A stretch of 17,271 bases of DNA from an uncultured Prevotella sp. (GCA_900550035.1 URQS01000065.1:1-17271), one strand, 5' to 3'; positions 5,975 to 14,850 are shown, numbered from the stretch's first letter. A program made the numbers and translations. Notes: generated by a model from the letters alone, not told the origin.

Positions 5975-7779
5975 TCTTCGTACATTTTATCTATCACTTC
6001 CTTGAAGTTCTTATATATCACCGGTCGGCGTATCTTGAGCGTATTGGTCAGCTCGCCCGACTCCATCGAGAAGTGGTGGGCGATGAGCGTGAATCGCTTT
6101 ATCTGCTCGTAATGCGCCAACTGCTGCTGCAGAGTCTGTATGCGGTCCATCATCATCTTGTGTACCTTGGCATTGGCACACAAATCCTCGCGGCTCTCGA
6201 ATGCTATGCCGTGATCCTTGGCCCATTCCTCTACGAGGCGGAACTCGGGCACGATGAGTGCCGACACAAACTTACGCTCGTTGGCTATCACTACAACCTG
6301 GTCGATGAACTTGTCAACAAGCAGCAGCGACTCTATCATCTGCGGAGCGATATACTTGCCGTTGGATGTCTTGAAGAGGTCCTTGATACGGTCGGTAAGG
6401 AACAGCTCGCCGTTCTTGATATATCCGGCATCGCCTGTGCGGAAGAATCCGTCTTCGGTGAAGGCTTCCTTGTTGACAGCGTCGCGCTTGTAGTAGCCCG
6501 GCGTGATGGTGGGACCCTTGAGCAATATCTCGTCATTGTCGCCTATCTTCACCTGCAATCCGTTGATAGGACGTCCTACCGAACCGATGGTGAACGGCAT
6601 GTCCTCGCGGTCGCAGCTTACGGTGGCAAGACTCTCTGTAAGTCCGTAGCCCACTATCATATTAATGCCTACCGAATGGACGAAGCGCTCTACTGCCGGC
6701 GAAACCGTAGCGCCTGCTGTAGGGAACAGATGGGCGTTCTCCAATCCTATCTGCTTGCGCACCAGACGCAGAATCATCTTGTCAACGAGCTTGTATTCCA
6801 TGGCCAGCAACGGCGACGGACGCTTGCAGCGGCTCTTGCAGTCGATGTTGTATCGGCGGCCTACCTCAAGGGCGTGACGGAAGAGGCGCTGCTTGGCTGC
6901 GCTCGAACGGTCGATCTTGTCAAGCACAGCCTGGTAAACCTTCTCCCAGAATCGTGGCACGCTCGACATGCATGTAGGATGCGTCTCGCGCATTGACTGC
7001 TGGATGTCGTGCGGATTGGTATTGATGATGATGTGGCATCCTTCAGAGAATGCGAGGTATGACCATCCGCGCTCGAAGATGTGGGTAATGGGCAGGAACT
7101 GGATGACGCGGTCGCTCTCCTTGAGAGGCACCACCTCGTCGTTGGCCTTCAATGCTGCCTCATACTGTCCGTATGTGAGCATTACACCCTTCGACTCGCC
7201 CGTTGTGCCCGACGTGTATAGTATGTTGCAGAGGTCGTCGTTGTTGGCCTGTGCGTATAGTTGCTCCACCTCGCTCTGTCTTGGCAGTCCCTCGCCGAGC
7301 TTCAGGAAGTCGTCGAAGTAGAGCGCAGCAGGGTCGTGAGTGGAAATGCGTACCGAGCGGTCGAATATGATGATGCGCTCGAGCGTGTTGCAAAGGGCGA
7401 ATATACGGTGCGCCTTGTCATACTGCTCCTGCTCGCCTACGAAGAGGAAGCGTATGCCGGCATCGTTTATCATGTATTGTATCTGCTGTTCGGAAGCCGT
7501 GGCGTAGAACGGTATGGAGATTGTACGCACGCCATAGGCTCCAAAGTCGGTGATGAGATACTGTATGGTGTTCTGCGAGAACACGCCGATAGTGTCCTGC
7601 GGCTTGATGCCGAGGTTGAGCAGAGCGTTGGATGCTTGCTTCACCAGCTGGGCGAAACGATTGTAGCTCATCTGCTTCCATACAGTGCCTCCAAAGTCCT
7701 TGTAGGTGAAGGCTGCACGGTCGCCATACTTCTCAGCCAGCTTCAAGGCGAGAACAGAAAGATGACATCTTGTTTGCAT
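5971..7779 (-). CDS. Long-chain fatty acid--CoA ligase, AMP-forming
   Basis: 602 residues from the ATG at 7779. It activates fatty acids through an acyl-adenylate before transfer to CoA. ANL-superfamily motifs appear in order: the phosphate-binding loop TSGTTGESKG (about 189-198), FLPITHIFERGW, the nucleotide-binding GYGLTES, FRTGDAGYIKNGELFLTDRIKD, and the C-terminal lysine region (NTLKIRRPVI). Size and motifs fit the FadD15-like long-chain class. An in-frame ATG at 7866 would add 29 residues, but it lies upstream of the predicted transcription start and adds an unrelated hydrophobic stretch, so 7779 is preferred. It is the first gene of an operon with prfB, overlapping it by 4 bases. Confidence 0.93.
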   Translation of the reverse strand: MQTRCHLSVLALKLAEKYGDRAAFTYKDFGGTVWKQMSYNRFAQLVKQASNALLNLGIKPQDTIGVFSQNTIQYLITDFGAYGVRTISIPFYATASEQQIQYMINDAGIRFLFVGEQEQYDKAHRIFALCNTLERIIIFDRSVRISTHDPAALYFDDFLKLGEGLPRQSEVEQLYAQANNDDLCNILYTSGTTGESKGVMLTYGQYEAALKANDEVVPLKESDRVIQFLPITHIFERGWSYLAFSEGCHIIINTNPHDIQQSMRETHPTCMSSVPRFWEKVYQAVLDKIDRSSAAKQRLFRHALEVGRRYNIDCKSRCKRPSPLLAMEYKLVDKMILRLVRKQIGLENAHLFPTAGATVSPAVERFVHSVGINMIVGYGLTESLATVSCDREDMPFTIGSVGRPINGLQVKIGDNDEILLKGPTITPGYYKRDAVNKEAFTEDGFFRTGDAGYIKNGELFLTDRIKDLFKTSNGKYIAPQMIESLLLVDKFIDQVVVIANERKFVSALIVPEFRLVEEWAKDHGIAFESREDLCANAKVHKMMMDRIQTLQQQLAHYEQIKRFTLIAHHFSMESGELTNTLKIRRPVIYKNFKEVIDKMYEE

Positions 7780-7831
7780 AATCTTAGGTTTTTTAATGCG
7801 GCGGATTGACTTTACCACATATATGAATATG

Positions 7832-7862
7832 CAAAAATACGCTAAAAAAGGCGAAAGGCAAA
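7832..7862 (-). promoter_or_regulatory. Promoter of the acyl-CoA synthetase-prfB operon
   Basis: On the minus strand TTTG (7862-7859) and TATTTTTG (7839-7832) are separated by 19 bases, matching the Bacteroidetes -33/-7 consensus. The predicted transcription start, near 7825, leaves a leader of about 45 bases before the ATG at 7779. Confidence 0.65.
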
Positions 7863-7929
7863 ACAATTAACGAAAAAAAGATGATTGTTTTTTGCATAAT
7901 ATACAACCGACAGACTTCATAACCACATC

Positions 7930-8042
7930 AAAAACGCCAACTGAGGAAGTAAAAACGCGCCAACTGAAGAAATAAAAACGTGCCAACTACGGAAGTGAAA
8001 TCGCGCCAAATGCGGAAATAAAATCGTGCCAACTGCGGAAAT
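7930..8042 (+). repeat. Five tandem degenerate 23-bp repeats upstream of the ATPase gene
   Basis: Five head-to-tail units occupy 7930-7950 (21 bases, 2-base deletion), 7951-7973, 7974-7996, 7997-8019 and 8020-8042. The shared core is CG(C/T)GCCAACTGCGGAAAT preceded by AAAAA or AAAAT. Units differ at only a few positions, and the array ends 15 bases before the -7 element of the following gene. The last unit therefore covers the -33 position. This arrangement resembles a tandem operator or iteron array more than a protein-coding repeat. Confidence 0.85.
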
Positions 8043-8057
8043 ACGAATTTTTATTTG

Positions 8058-8065
8058 TACATTTG
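8058..8065 (+). promoter_or_regulatory. -7 element of the ATPase/DUF4143 gene
   Basis: TACATTTG matches TAnnTTTG, 26 bases upstream of the ATG at 8092. There is no TTTG at the -33 distance because the fifth 23-bp repeat lies there, so regulation through the repeats is plausible. Confidence 0.5.
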
Positions 8066-8091
8066 CATACGAACTTATTAATTGTAACACA

Positions 8092-9363
8092 ATGGAATAC
8101 AGAAGCAGAATAGCCGACAAAATATTAGCAGACAAACTTGCCTCAAAAGGAGCTGTACTGATAGAAGGGCCGAAGTGGTGCGGAAAAACCACAACAGCCG
8201 AACAACATGCTAAGAGCATATTGTACATGGACAATCCCGCAACGCTTCAGAGCAACCTGCGTATGGCTGAACTCGACCCTTCATTATTGCTCAGCGGTGA
8301 TACTCCGCGACTTATTGACGAATGGCAACTCGCCCCTAAATTATGGGATAGCATGCGTTTTGAAATCGACCATAGGCACGATGTAGGGCAATTTATTGTG
8401 ACTGGGTCAGCCGTTCCGGCAAGCGAGGAAGACATGCACCATTCCGGTACTGGCAGATTCAGTTGGCTTACAATGCGCCCAATGACTCTGTTTGAGTCAG
8501 GCGAATCGTCAGGCAAGGTCAGCTTGCGACACCTCTTTGACAATGGTGGGCCAATTGCAGAAACTTGCAAACTTGATATTTCAGACATCGCATATCTGAT
8601 ATGCCGTGGCGGATGGCCGTTTGCATGCGGATTGGAAAGAAAGGCAGCTCTCGCCCAAGCCTACGATTATGTTGATGCCGTAGTAAAGAAAGACATATCG
8701 CGTGTGGACGGTGTAAAGCGAAGCGCTACAACTGCCAAACTCTTGATGCGCTCGTATGCACGTCATCAAGGTGCACAAGCCACTATCGGGACGATTGTAG
8801 CAGACCTGTCTGCAAATGGTGACAAAACAGTAAGCGAGAAAACCATCAGTTCTTATATAGAAGCATTGCGCAAAATATTTGTAATAGAGGATTCTGAAGC
8901 GTGGAACCCCAACTTACGCTCAAAGTCGGCAATACGAACTGCAAGCACCAGATATTTCATAGACCCGTCTATAGGAACTTCCTCTCTTGGCCTTGGACCT
9001 GACGACTTGCTGCAAGACCTAAATACAATGGGGCTGTTTTTCGAGACGTTATGCGTGAGAGACCTGCGTGTATATGCAGAAGCACTCGACGGCCAAGTGT
9101 TCCATTTCCGTGACAAGACCGGATTGGAATGCGATGCTGTTGTACATCTGCGCAATGGCAAGTATGGACTGATTGAAGTAAAACTCGGTGGCGACAAACT
9201 TATTGATGAAGGCGCAGAGAATCTGAAGGCATTGTCTTCAAGAATCGACACCGACAAAATGAAGATGCCTTCGTTTCTCATGATTCTTACTGCCGTAGGC
9301 GACTTTGCCTACCAACGCAAGGACGGTGTGTATGTAGTGCCGATAGGTTGCTTGAAGGATTAA
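8092..9363 (+). CDS. AAA-family ATPase with DUF4143 and nuclease-like C-terminus
   Basis: 423 residues from the ATG at 8092. Walker A is GPKWCGKT (26-33) and the Walker B-like motif is PRLIDEWQ (Asp76, Glu77). A sensor-type strand FIVTGSA (101-107) is followed by SGTGRFSWLTMRPMTLFESGES. The DUF4143 region follows at about 200-340. The C-terminal GLECDAVVHLRNGKYGLIEVKLGG has the E.D...EVK arrangement of PD-(D/E)XK-like folds. Such ATPase/DUF4143 proteins are common, often multicopy, in Bacteroidetes and archaea, and their function is poorly known; DNA-related or toxin-antitoxin-like roles have been suggested. A 22-residue upstream extension to 8026 is in frame but crosses the promoter and the repeat array, so it is rejected. 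The gene stands alone, divergent from the acyl-CoA synthetase. Confidence 0.9.
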   Translation: MEYRSRIADKILADKLASKGAVLIEGPKWCGKTTTAEQHAKSILYMDNPATLQSNLRMAELDPSLLLSGDTPRLIDEWQLAPKLWDSMRFEIDHRHDVGQFIVTGSAVPASEEDMHHSGTGRFSWLTMRPMTLFESGESSGKVSLRHLFDNGGPIAETCKLDISDIAYLICRGGWPFACGLERKAALAQAYDYVDAVVKKDISRVDGVKRSATTAKLLMRSYARHQGAQATIGTIVADLSANGDKTVSEKTISSYIEALRKIFVIEDSEAWNPNLRSKSAIRTASTRYFIDPSIGTSSLGLGPDDLLQDLNTMGLFFETLCVRDLRVYAEALDGQVFHFRDKTGLECDAVVHLRNGKYGLIEVKLGGDKLIDEGAENLKALSSRIDTDKMKMPSFLMILTAVGDFAYQRKDGVYVVPIGCLKD

Positions 9364-9515
9364 GACTTGTCACAAAAACAAAGAAAGGAATACACTACAT
9401 CACACGTATATTTTATGTGCGTTCTGATGCCAAGTACTATGCAATACGATAGTATGTACCTTTACAATCGTGACACTAATGCCTGGGTCGTGACATAAAG
9501 AAACGTTGCGTGTCT

Positions 9516-9578
9516 TGAAATGATCGTATCATGCCTTGATATGACCGTATCATGCCTTGAAATGATTGTATCATGCCA
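9516..9578 (+). repeat. Three tandem 21-bp repeats within the 383-bp gap after the ATPase gene
   Basis: Units 9516-9536, 9537-9557 and 9558-9578 share the core GTATCATGCC and start TGAAATGA or TGATATGA. A partial copy follows at 9579-9588 and a degenerate one precedes at 9495-9515. Each core is nearly palindromic (ATGAT-CGT-ATCAT). Because 21 is a multiple of three, the block reads as a 27-residue ORF (9520-9603) of heptads MIVSCLD, MTVSCLE and MIVSCHD. A TCGTGACA word is also repeated at 9468 and 9488. Apart from these repeats and the terminator at 9665, I see nothing in the gap 9364-9746. Confidence 0.75.
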
Positions 9579-9664
9579 TGATACGAAGGTTTTTGCAGGA
9601 TAATTGCCGAGCACTTGGGGCGAAGTTGTCATCATGCGAAATTATGACAAAACAATAACAAACA

Positions 9665-9718
9665 AAAGAAAGCGTATATTCCTATACCAACAACGTGGTA
9701 GGAATATACGCTTTCTTT
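9665..9718 (-). terminator. Strong terminator of the susC-susD transcript
   Basis: Perfect 20-bp arms (9665-9684 and 9699-9718; outer part AAAGAAAGCG / CGCTTTCTTT) enclose a 14-base loop. On the minus strand the stem is followed by TTTTGTTTGTTATTG, 29 bases beyond the susD stop. It may also stop transcription arriving from the ATPase gene on the other strand. Confidence 0.85.
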
Positions 9719-9746
9719 ATGTTAAATCAGATGTTCAGCCTTTATT

Positions 9747-11372
9747 TTAGTTCTGATCATCCTCTGATATCATCTTGTTGTTCTCAATCTCCTTGATAGG
9801 AATCTGATAACGGAAGTTGCGAGACTCCTGGTCGAGTTTGATACGAGCACCTTCAAAATGGTTGTTTTTCGGGTCTTTTGACGTGCGGTCAAGCGGGATG
9901 TTGAGACGGCGGTTGTCGAGGAACTCGATACCCTCACCCCAGAATTCAACACGCTTCTGGAAATTGATCTCCTTGATAAGCGCCTGTGTTGTCATATCGC
10001 CCTTATACTCATAGCTTGGCTGACGAGTCACCATCACCTGCTCAAGCAGCTCCTTGGCTCCTTGAAGGTCGTTCTTATGAGCCAGAATCTCCATCTTCAT
10101 GAAGTAAGCCTCTTCCGAACGCAGATAGATATAGTCGCCAAGTTCCCATCCAGGGGCAGAAGCACCTTCGGCAATAGCATCGGCATTTGCCAATACGGCA
10201 TCACGGCCGGCACCGATAAACTTAACTGACTGATACTCGCATGCAGCCAGAGCCATTACATCGCGCAACAATATATAATGTTTACCTTCAATGTCAGTAC
10301 CAGTAGAACGGTCGCAGCAGAACCACTTCAGACGAACATCATCATCAGCAATCTTGTCAACGAATGGTCCATAAGCCGCACGAGTTACACCAATAGCAGC
10401 ATAACCTGCACCATAGGCATCCATCTGCGAGAACCATGACATGTATACACTCGCATTGTCGGCTGTAATGTCACATCCGAACACAACATCGGTGAGGTTG
10501 AGCGAACTGAAGCCCTGCAACAGATCGTTCTCATTTTCAAGAACAGGATAATTGTCGCATACCGCATTTGCATAAACGAGAGCCTTGTCCCACTGATGCA
10601 TGATCATATATGCACGTGCAAGATACATAGCGGCAACCGTACCGTCGAAGTCAGTATTGGCGGCTGTCTTGATTCCGCCAAGATTCTCATAAATCTTATA
10701 GCAAGCCTCAAGGTCGTCGGTCACCTGCTTCATCACCTGCTTCACTGTAGACAACGGCTGATCGCCTTCAGTCTTCTCGGTAATGATAGGCACACACTTC
10801 GACTCTGAATAGTCGTAGTGCTTGCCCTTGCCCCACTCAGTATCTTCACAGCCAACATAGTAGCTCTGCTGATAGAGGTAAGACAGCTGCAGATAGGCTT
10901 GTCCACGGAAGCCCAAAGCCTCAGCACGATACTTCTGCATCAAAGCACTCTTGCCTTCGGGATCGGCAGCATTAATGGCCTTAATCACCTTGTTGGCATC
11001 GTCGATACGCTTGTAATACTCAGCCCATCGGTTGGCTGTAGCCGTGAAGGTCTGTCCCCAATAGTCGCAGAGATAATGATAAAGACTCATAGCGAATTGG
11101 CCGGTCATAACCATATCATTGCCCATAAGCGACGTAAGGTAGTCAAAACTCTTCTGGCCGAAGTAGTTATGTGTCATATCGGTCTTGACATAGTTCTGCA
11201 TGTCATTGTACATAGCTGTCACGGCAGCGTCAATAACGCCGGTCGCATCGTCACCCAACAACTCCTGACGACGTTGTTCTGTCAGGTATGTGCTCTGGTC
11301 GGCATCATCCATACATGAACTGAATAGCGACATCGAAGCCAGTGCAAGCATTAATATCTTTGACTTTTTCAT
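9747..11372 (-). CDS. SusD/RagB-family surface nutrient-binding lipoprotein
   Basis: 541 residues. The lipoprotein signal peptide ends in LFSSC (lipidated Cys20). The following MDDAD is acidic, like the Bacteroidetes lipoprotein export signal that sends lipoproteins to the cell surface. An alpha-helical TPR-type scaffold follows: NRWAEYYKRIDDANKVIKAI, a RAEALGFRGQAYLQLSYLYQQ helix typical of SusD, then AMYLARAYMIMHQWDKALVYAN. The C-terminal part contains RVEFWGEGIEFLDNRRLNIP, and the protein ends near YQIPIKEIENN, both as expected for SusD. It caps the SusC channel and binds glycans or peptides before TonB-driven import. It starts 21 bases after susC. The ligand cannot be read from the sequence, and no glycoside hydrolase or surface glycan-binding gene is adjacent. 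Confidence 0.95.
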   Translation of the reverse strand: MKKSKILMLALASMSLFSSCMDDADQSTYLTEQRRQELLGDDATGVIDAAVTAMYNDMQNYVKTDMTHNYFGQKSFDYLTSLMGNDMVMTGQFAMSLYHYLCDYWGQTFTATANRWAEYYKRIDDANKVIKAINAADPEGKSALMQKYRAEALGFRGQAYLQLSYLYQQSYYVGCEDTEWGKGKHYDYSESKCVPIITEKTEGDQPLSTVKQVMKQVTDDLEACYKIYENLGGIKTAANTDFDGTVAAMYLARAYMIMHQWDKALVYANAVCDNYPVLENENDLLQGFSSLNLTDVVFGCDITADNASVYMSWFSQMDAYGAGYAAIGVTRAAYGPFVDKIADDDVRLKWFCCDRSTGTDIEGKHYILLRDVMALAACEYQSVKFIGAGRDAVLANADAIAEGASAPGWELGDYIYLRSEEAYFMKMEILAHKNDLQGAKELLEQVMVTRQPSYEYKGDMTTQALIKEINFQKRVEFWGEGIEFLDNRRLNIPLDRTSKDPKNNHFEGARIKLDQESRNFRYQIPIKEIENNKMISEDDQN

Positions 11373-11393
11373 TGTTTCTTTTCTTTAAAGAGT

Positions 11394-14300
11394 TTAGAAT
11401 GTAAGGTTTATACCAGCTGTGATAGAGCGCATCGGTGAGTAGCCACCGTAATCTTTGTTGCCACCACTCATTGAGACACGTGGGTCGAAGCCCTGACGCT
11501 TAGAGAAGAGTGCAAGGTTGTCACCTGTAACAAATACACGGAGCGAACCGATACCAAGACGCTTCATCAAGCTTGACGGGAATGTGTAGCCCACTGTAAG
11601 GTTACGAATGCTGAAGTAAGATGCACTGATAAGGTGAGCATCCGAAGTCTGCGTGTACGAGTTGCTCGAATTATTGGCATTCCATATTGGCAACGAGCCC
11701 TTACCAGTCTCAGGGTTGAACGTATTCCAGAGGTCCTTGTTGTGACCTACATAGTATGTTGAGCTTAATCCGTCAAGATACTGTGAGTCGTAAGCCCAAC
11801 CGCCAAGCTGGAAAGCAGTGGCGATGTTTACATCAAAGCCCTTGTATGAGAACGAGGTGTTCAAACCACCATTGAAGTCAGGCAGAGCCTGCTTGCCAAG
11901 CCAGTACTTTGTTGCTGAGGTATAATTTTTAGTTGTTGTCTGGCCGGTAACGTTTCCGTTCTCGTCCTTTTCGTCTTTATACCACATTGCATTGCCCTTC
12001 TCGTCCATACCTGCATACTTGTAGGTAAAGTACTCGTAGCGGCTCTTGCCCTCCATAAGTTTGAAGCTACCACTGGTGATACCATCCACACGGTTCTCCT
12101 CAGGAAGTGTCAATACCTTATTAGAATAGTGCGAACCGAGCAATGTTACGGTCCACTTCATATCCTTGTTCTTGATGATGTCGGCGTTCAACTCAAACTC
12201 GATACCGTTGTTGCGCATTGCACCAATGTTCTCCCAGTTGTACGGGCGACCTGTTGATTCTGCCAAAGGACGCTCAAAGAGCATATCATCGGTACGACGT
12301 GTGAAGAAGTCAATGTTACCATAGATGCGGTCAAGGAAACGGAAGTCGAGACCAAGGTCGAATGTCTTCTGCTTCTCCCATGTCAGATTCTTGTTGCCAT
12401 AGAATACTGTATTGTACGACAGAGCCGAGCCATTCCACTCTACTATATACTGATCGGTATAAGGAGTGTAGCCATAAGCATAACCCGGAAGGATGTTCTC
12501 ATTACCCTGTATACCGTACGATGCACGAAGCTTCAAGTCGTTGAGCCAAGAATTGGTGCCTTCCATGAACTTTTCAGACGAGATACGCCATCCTGCACCT
12601 ACCGACCAGAAGTTACCCCAACGGTCGAGGAAGCGTGATGTACCGTCGCGACGGAACGCTGCTGAGAGATAATACTTGTGAGCATAGTCGTAATCTGCCA
12701 TTGCGAAGTAGCCCTCTACGTTATGCATGAGCTTGTTGCTTGAAAGACTCTGTATCTGTCCGCCATTGTCAAGTTCAGGATTTGCAGGGTCAAGGAAATT
12801 GGTCTTCTGTCCTTCCAAAGAGTTGGTAGTGTACTTATAGTACTCATGACCAAACTTTGCTGCAAAGTGATGGTTCTCGGCAAATGTGTTTTCGTACGAC
12901 AGAATCTGATTAAAGTTGCTTGTCACTTCGCTTGCATTAGTCTTTGTGCCACGTCCACCGAATGAAGCACCGTCACCAATTGTAGGTGTATAGTAGACCG
13001 TACTGAGCAGATTGGTATAATCGTAGCTATAGTTGGCGACGAACTTGAAGTTGAGTGGCAACTTGATCTCAATGTATGAGCGTGATGATATGTTGTGATA
13101 CTCGCTCTTTCTAATATCCTCGCTCATAGAACAGATAACGTTCTGGTTGGTAGCAACAGGACGTTTTGTTGTGCCGTCGACCTGACCGGTACCAGCATCA
13201 TAAATAGGATTGCCCTTCTCGTCATACTTCATGTTGCCCTCGGCATCGTAAGCATGTACCGGGAATATAGGAGCCCAACTACGAGCTACACCAAACGGGT
13301 TAGAAGCAGCACCCTGTCTTTCCTGCACGCCATACTGATTGGTGTGTGAATAAGCGATATTGGTACCCACCTTAAGCCATGACTTAAGCTGAGAATTCAA
13401 GTTGGCACGCATAGTGAAGCGGTCGTACGACGAGCCGATTACGTAAGAGTCGTTGTCGAGATAGCCCATTGACACGTAGTAGTCACTGCGGTCGTTGCCA
13501 CCTGATGCAGAAACGGTGTATTCCTGACGGAATGACGATTTGAACAGAGCATCGGCAAATGTATCCTTATAACGGCGCTTTGCGTTAGGGTTGAGCGTAC
13601 CGTCTGTGTTGACAAGATACTCGCCATCGGGAACGATGAATGCATTGTAGTTGCCAAGATTTTTAAGAAGGTTCTTGCTCGCATACTCATTATAAGCTGA
13701 CATTTCGTTTTGGTCACCATATTTTGCCCACATAGTATTACGTATACCATACCATGCCATGCGGTAGAATTCGCCCGGATCGGTTACCATGTTGTAGTCC
13801 TTGTATGCGCGGTTTGTCACACCCCAAGTGCCACGGAAGTTGATAGATGTCTTCTCCTTGCTACCTGACTTTGTCGTTACCATAACAACGCCACCGGCAG
13901 CACGTGAACCGTAAAGTGAGTTAGACACAGCGTCCTTGGATACTGTGATTGAAGCGATATCCTGCGGGTTGATGTCAGACAGCTTACCATTGAACGGAAC
14001 ACCGTCAACAACGATAAGAGCAGCATTGCTGGCAGACAAAGAGCCGACACCACGTACATAAATAGAAGCATCACTACCAGGCTGACCAGAACCGCTAAGT
14101 ACCTGAACACCAGCTACGGCACCCTCAAGAGCGCTTGAAACAGAAGCAGACTGCGCATTGGCAACGATTGTCTTGTTTACGGTAGTAACCGAACCTACAA
14201 CGTCCTGCTTGCGCTTTGTACCATAAGCCACAACTGTAACCTCGCCCAACTGCTCATGGTCTTCCTCGATGACAATAACAAGATTGGTACGGTTCTTCAC

Positions 14301-14552
14301 CTGTACAGTCTGGGGCTTGTAGCCAATATAAGTGATGTTGAGCTTACTGTTGGCCGGCACCGAGATGGAGAACTGTCCATCGCCAGCGGTAACGGCACCT
14401 ACAGTCTTCGAACCTTCAACCTTTACGGTAGCTCCTATGATAGGATTGCCGTTGGCATCGGTGATTTTGCCCTTCACAGTACGATTCTGTGCCATAGCCA
14501 TAGAGCTGGCAACGAGCGCTGTGCAAAGCGTGAGTGCAATTTTCTTTACCAT
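11394..14552 (-). CDS. SusC/RagA-family TonB-dependent outer-membrane transporter
   Basis: 1052 residues. The signal peptide spans residues 1-21 (cleavage after AMA). A carboxypeptidase-regulatory-like beta-sandwich occupies about 25-98 (GKITDANGNPIIGATVKVEG ... TYIGYKPQTVQV). The TonB-box region EVTVVAYGTKRKQ is at about 104-116. The plug follows, with IYVRGVGSL, LIVVDGVPFNG and the SusC signature VSKDAVSNSLYGSRAAGGVV. The 22-strand barrel ends in AGINLTF. It forms an importer with the SusD protein encoded 21 bases downstream. The promoter is about 300 bases upstream, so transcripts carry a long leader whose last 107 bases recur, inverted, at 16793-16899. Next to a tyrosine recombinase gene and without enzymes, it resembles the phase-variable orphan SusCD pairs of Bacteroides; phase variation here is inferred. 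Confidence 0.96.
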   Translation of the reverse strand: MVKKIALTLCTALVASSMAMAQNRTVKGKITDANGNPIIGATVKVEGSKTVGAVTAGDGQFSISVPANSKLNITYIGYKPQTVQVKNRTNLVIVIEEDHEQLGEVTVVAYGTKRKQDVVGSVTTVNKTIVANAQSASVSSALEGAVAGVQVLSGSGQPGSDASIYVRGVGSLSASNAALIVVDGVPFNGKLSDINPQDIASITVSKDAVSNSLYGSRAAGGVVMVTTKSGSKEKTSINFRGTWGVTNRAYKDYNMVTDPGEFYRMAWYGIRNTMWAKYGDQNEMSAYNEYASKNLLKNLGNYNAFIVPDGEYLVNTDGTLNPNAKRRYKDTFADALFKSSFRQEYTVSASGGNDRSDYYVSMGYLDNDSYVIGSSYDRFTMRANLNSQLKSWLKVGTNIAYSHTNQYGVQERQGAASNPFGVARSWAPIFPVHAYDAEGNMKYDEKGNPIYDAGTGQVDGTTKRPVATNQNVICSMSEDIRKSEYHNISSRSYIEIKLPLNFKFVANYSYDYTNLLSTVYYTPTIGDGASFGGRGTKTNASEVTSNFNQILSYENTFAENHHFAAKFGHEYYKYTTNSLEGQKTNFLDPANPELDNGGQIQSLSSNKLMHNVEGYFAMADYDYAHKYYLSAAFRRDGTSRFLDRWGNFWSVGAGWRISSEKFMEGTNSWLNDLKLRASYGIQGNENILPGYAYGYTPYTDQYIVEWNGSALSYNTVFYGNKNLTWEKQKTFDLGLDFRFLDRIYGNIDFFTRRTDDMLFERPLAESTGRPYNWENIGAMRNNGIEFELNADIIKNKDMKWTVTLLGSHYSNKVLTLPEENRVDGITSGSFKLMEGKSRYEYFTYKYAGMDEKGNAMWYKDEKDENGNVTGQTTTKNYTSATKYWLGKQALPDFNGGLNTSFSYKGFDVNIATAFQLGGWAYDSQYLDGLSSTYYVGHNKDLWNTFNPETGKGSLPIWNANNSSNSYTQTSDAHLISASYFSIRNLTVGYTFPSSLMKRLGIGSLRVFVTGDNLALFSKRQGFDPRVSMSGGNKDYGGYSPMRSITAGINLTF

Positions 14553-14659
14553 AAAATCTCTCTCTTTTGGTGAATAATATAATTAATTGTATTTTTATCG
14601 AGCTTTGTGTCTGTGACGGATTAACGCGAGCCTCACTACCTCTTGCCTAGAGGTGGAGA
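14553..14659 (-). repeat. susC leader, copy A of an inverted 107-bp repeat
   Basis: Read toward susC, the element begins TCTCCACCTCTAGGCAAGAG and ends GAGAGAGATTTT directly before the ATG. The final 37 bases (14589-14553) are identical to 16863-16899 on the plus strand. The other 70 bases match at roughly 85% with a one-base shift. A stem-loop ACCTCT-AGGCA-AGAGGT with a CTC/GAG extension is preserved in both copies. A 24-codon ORF (14669-14595) lies in the leader upstream of susC. The rest of the leader, up to about 14845, also holds a GTGGG/CCCAC hairpin (14795-14810). Confidence 0.9.
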
Positions 14660-14850
14660 CATCATCCATACACAGTTGCAACGTTCAGCGTAATGTTATT
14701 GCGTTTTGCGTCTATATATAATAGGTGTGGACAACATGTAATTGTCAGCCTATTTTTGTCGAAGTAATTGCTTATTGCTTTTATGTTTTCCTATGTGGGG
14801 TTAAGCCCACGATGAATTTGTTAATATTTCTAAGTATTAAAATTCATTTG

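Noticed and set aside
6073..7809. Rightward ORFs opposite the acyl-CoA synthetase gene (307 and 182 codons)
   Set aside because: Mirror frames of a well-conserved enzyme; no start signals or protein-like features.
7780..7866. 29-residue N-terminal extension of the acyl-CoA synthetase
   Set aside because: It crosses the predicted -7 promoter element and transcription start; the enzyme family begins near the ATG at 7779.
7930..8042. CRISPR array
   Set aside because: The 23-bp units are contiguous with no unique spacers and no cas genes are nearby.
7917..8234. 105-codon leftward ORF across the 23-bp repeats
   Set aside because: It is produced by the repeat array and the antisense of the ATPase gene start; 23-base units shift frame from copy to copy.
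13095..13349. Rightward ORFs inside susC and susD (for example 10818-11318 and 13095-13349)
   Set aside because: Antisense frames of strongly conserved SusC and SusD coding sequence.
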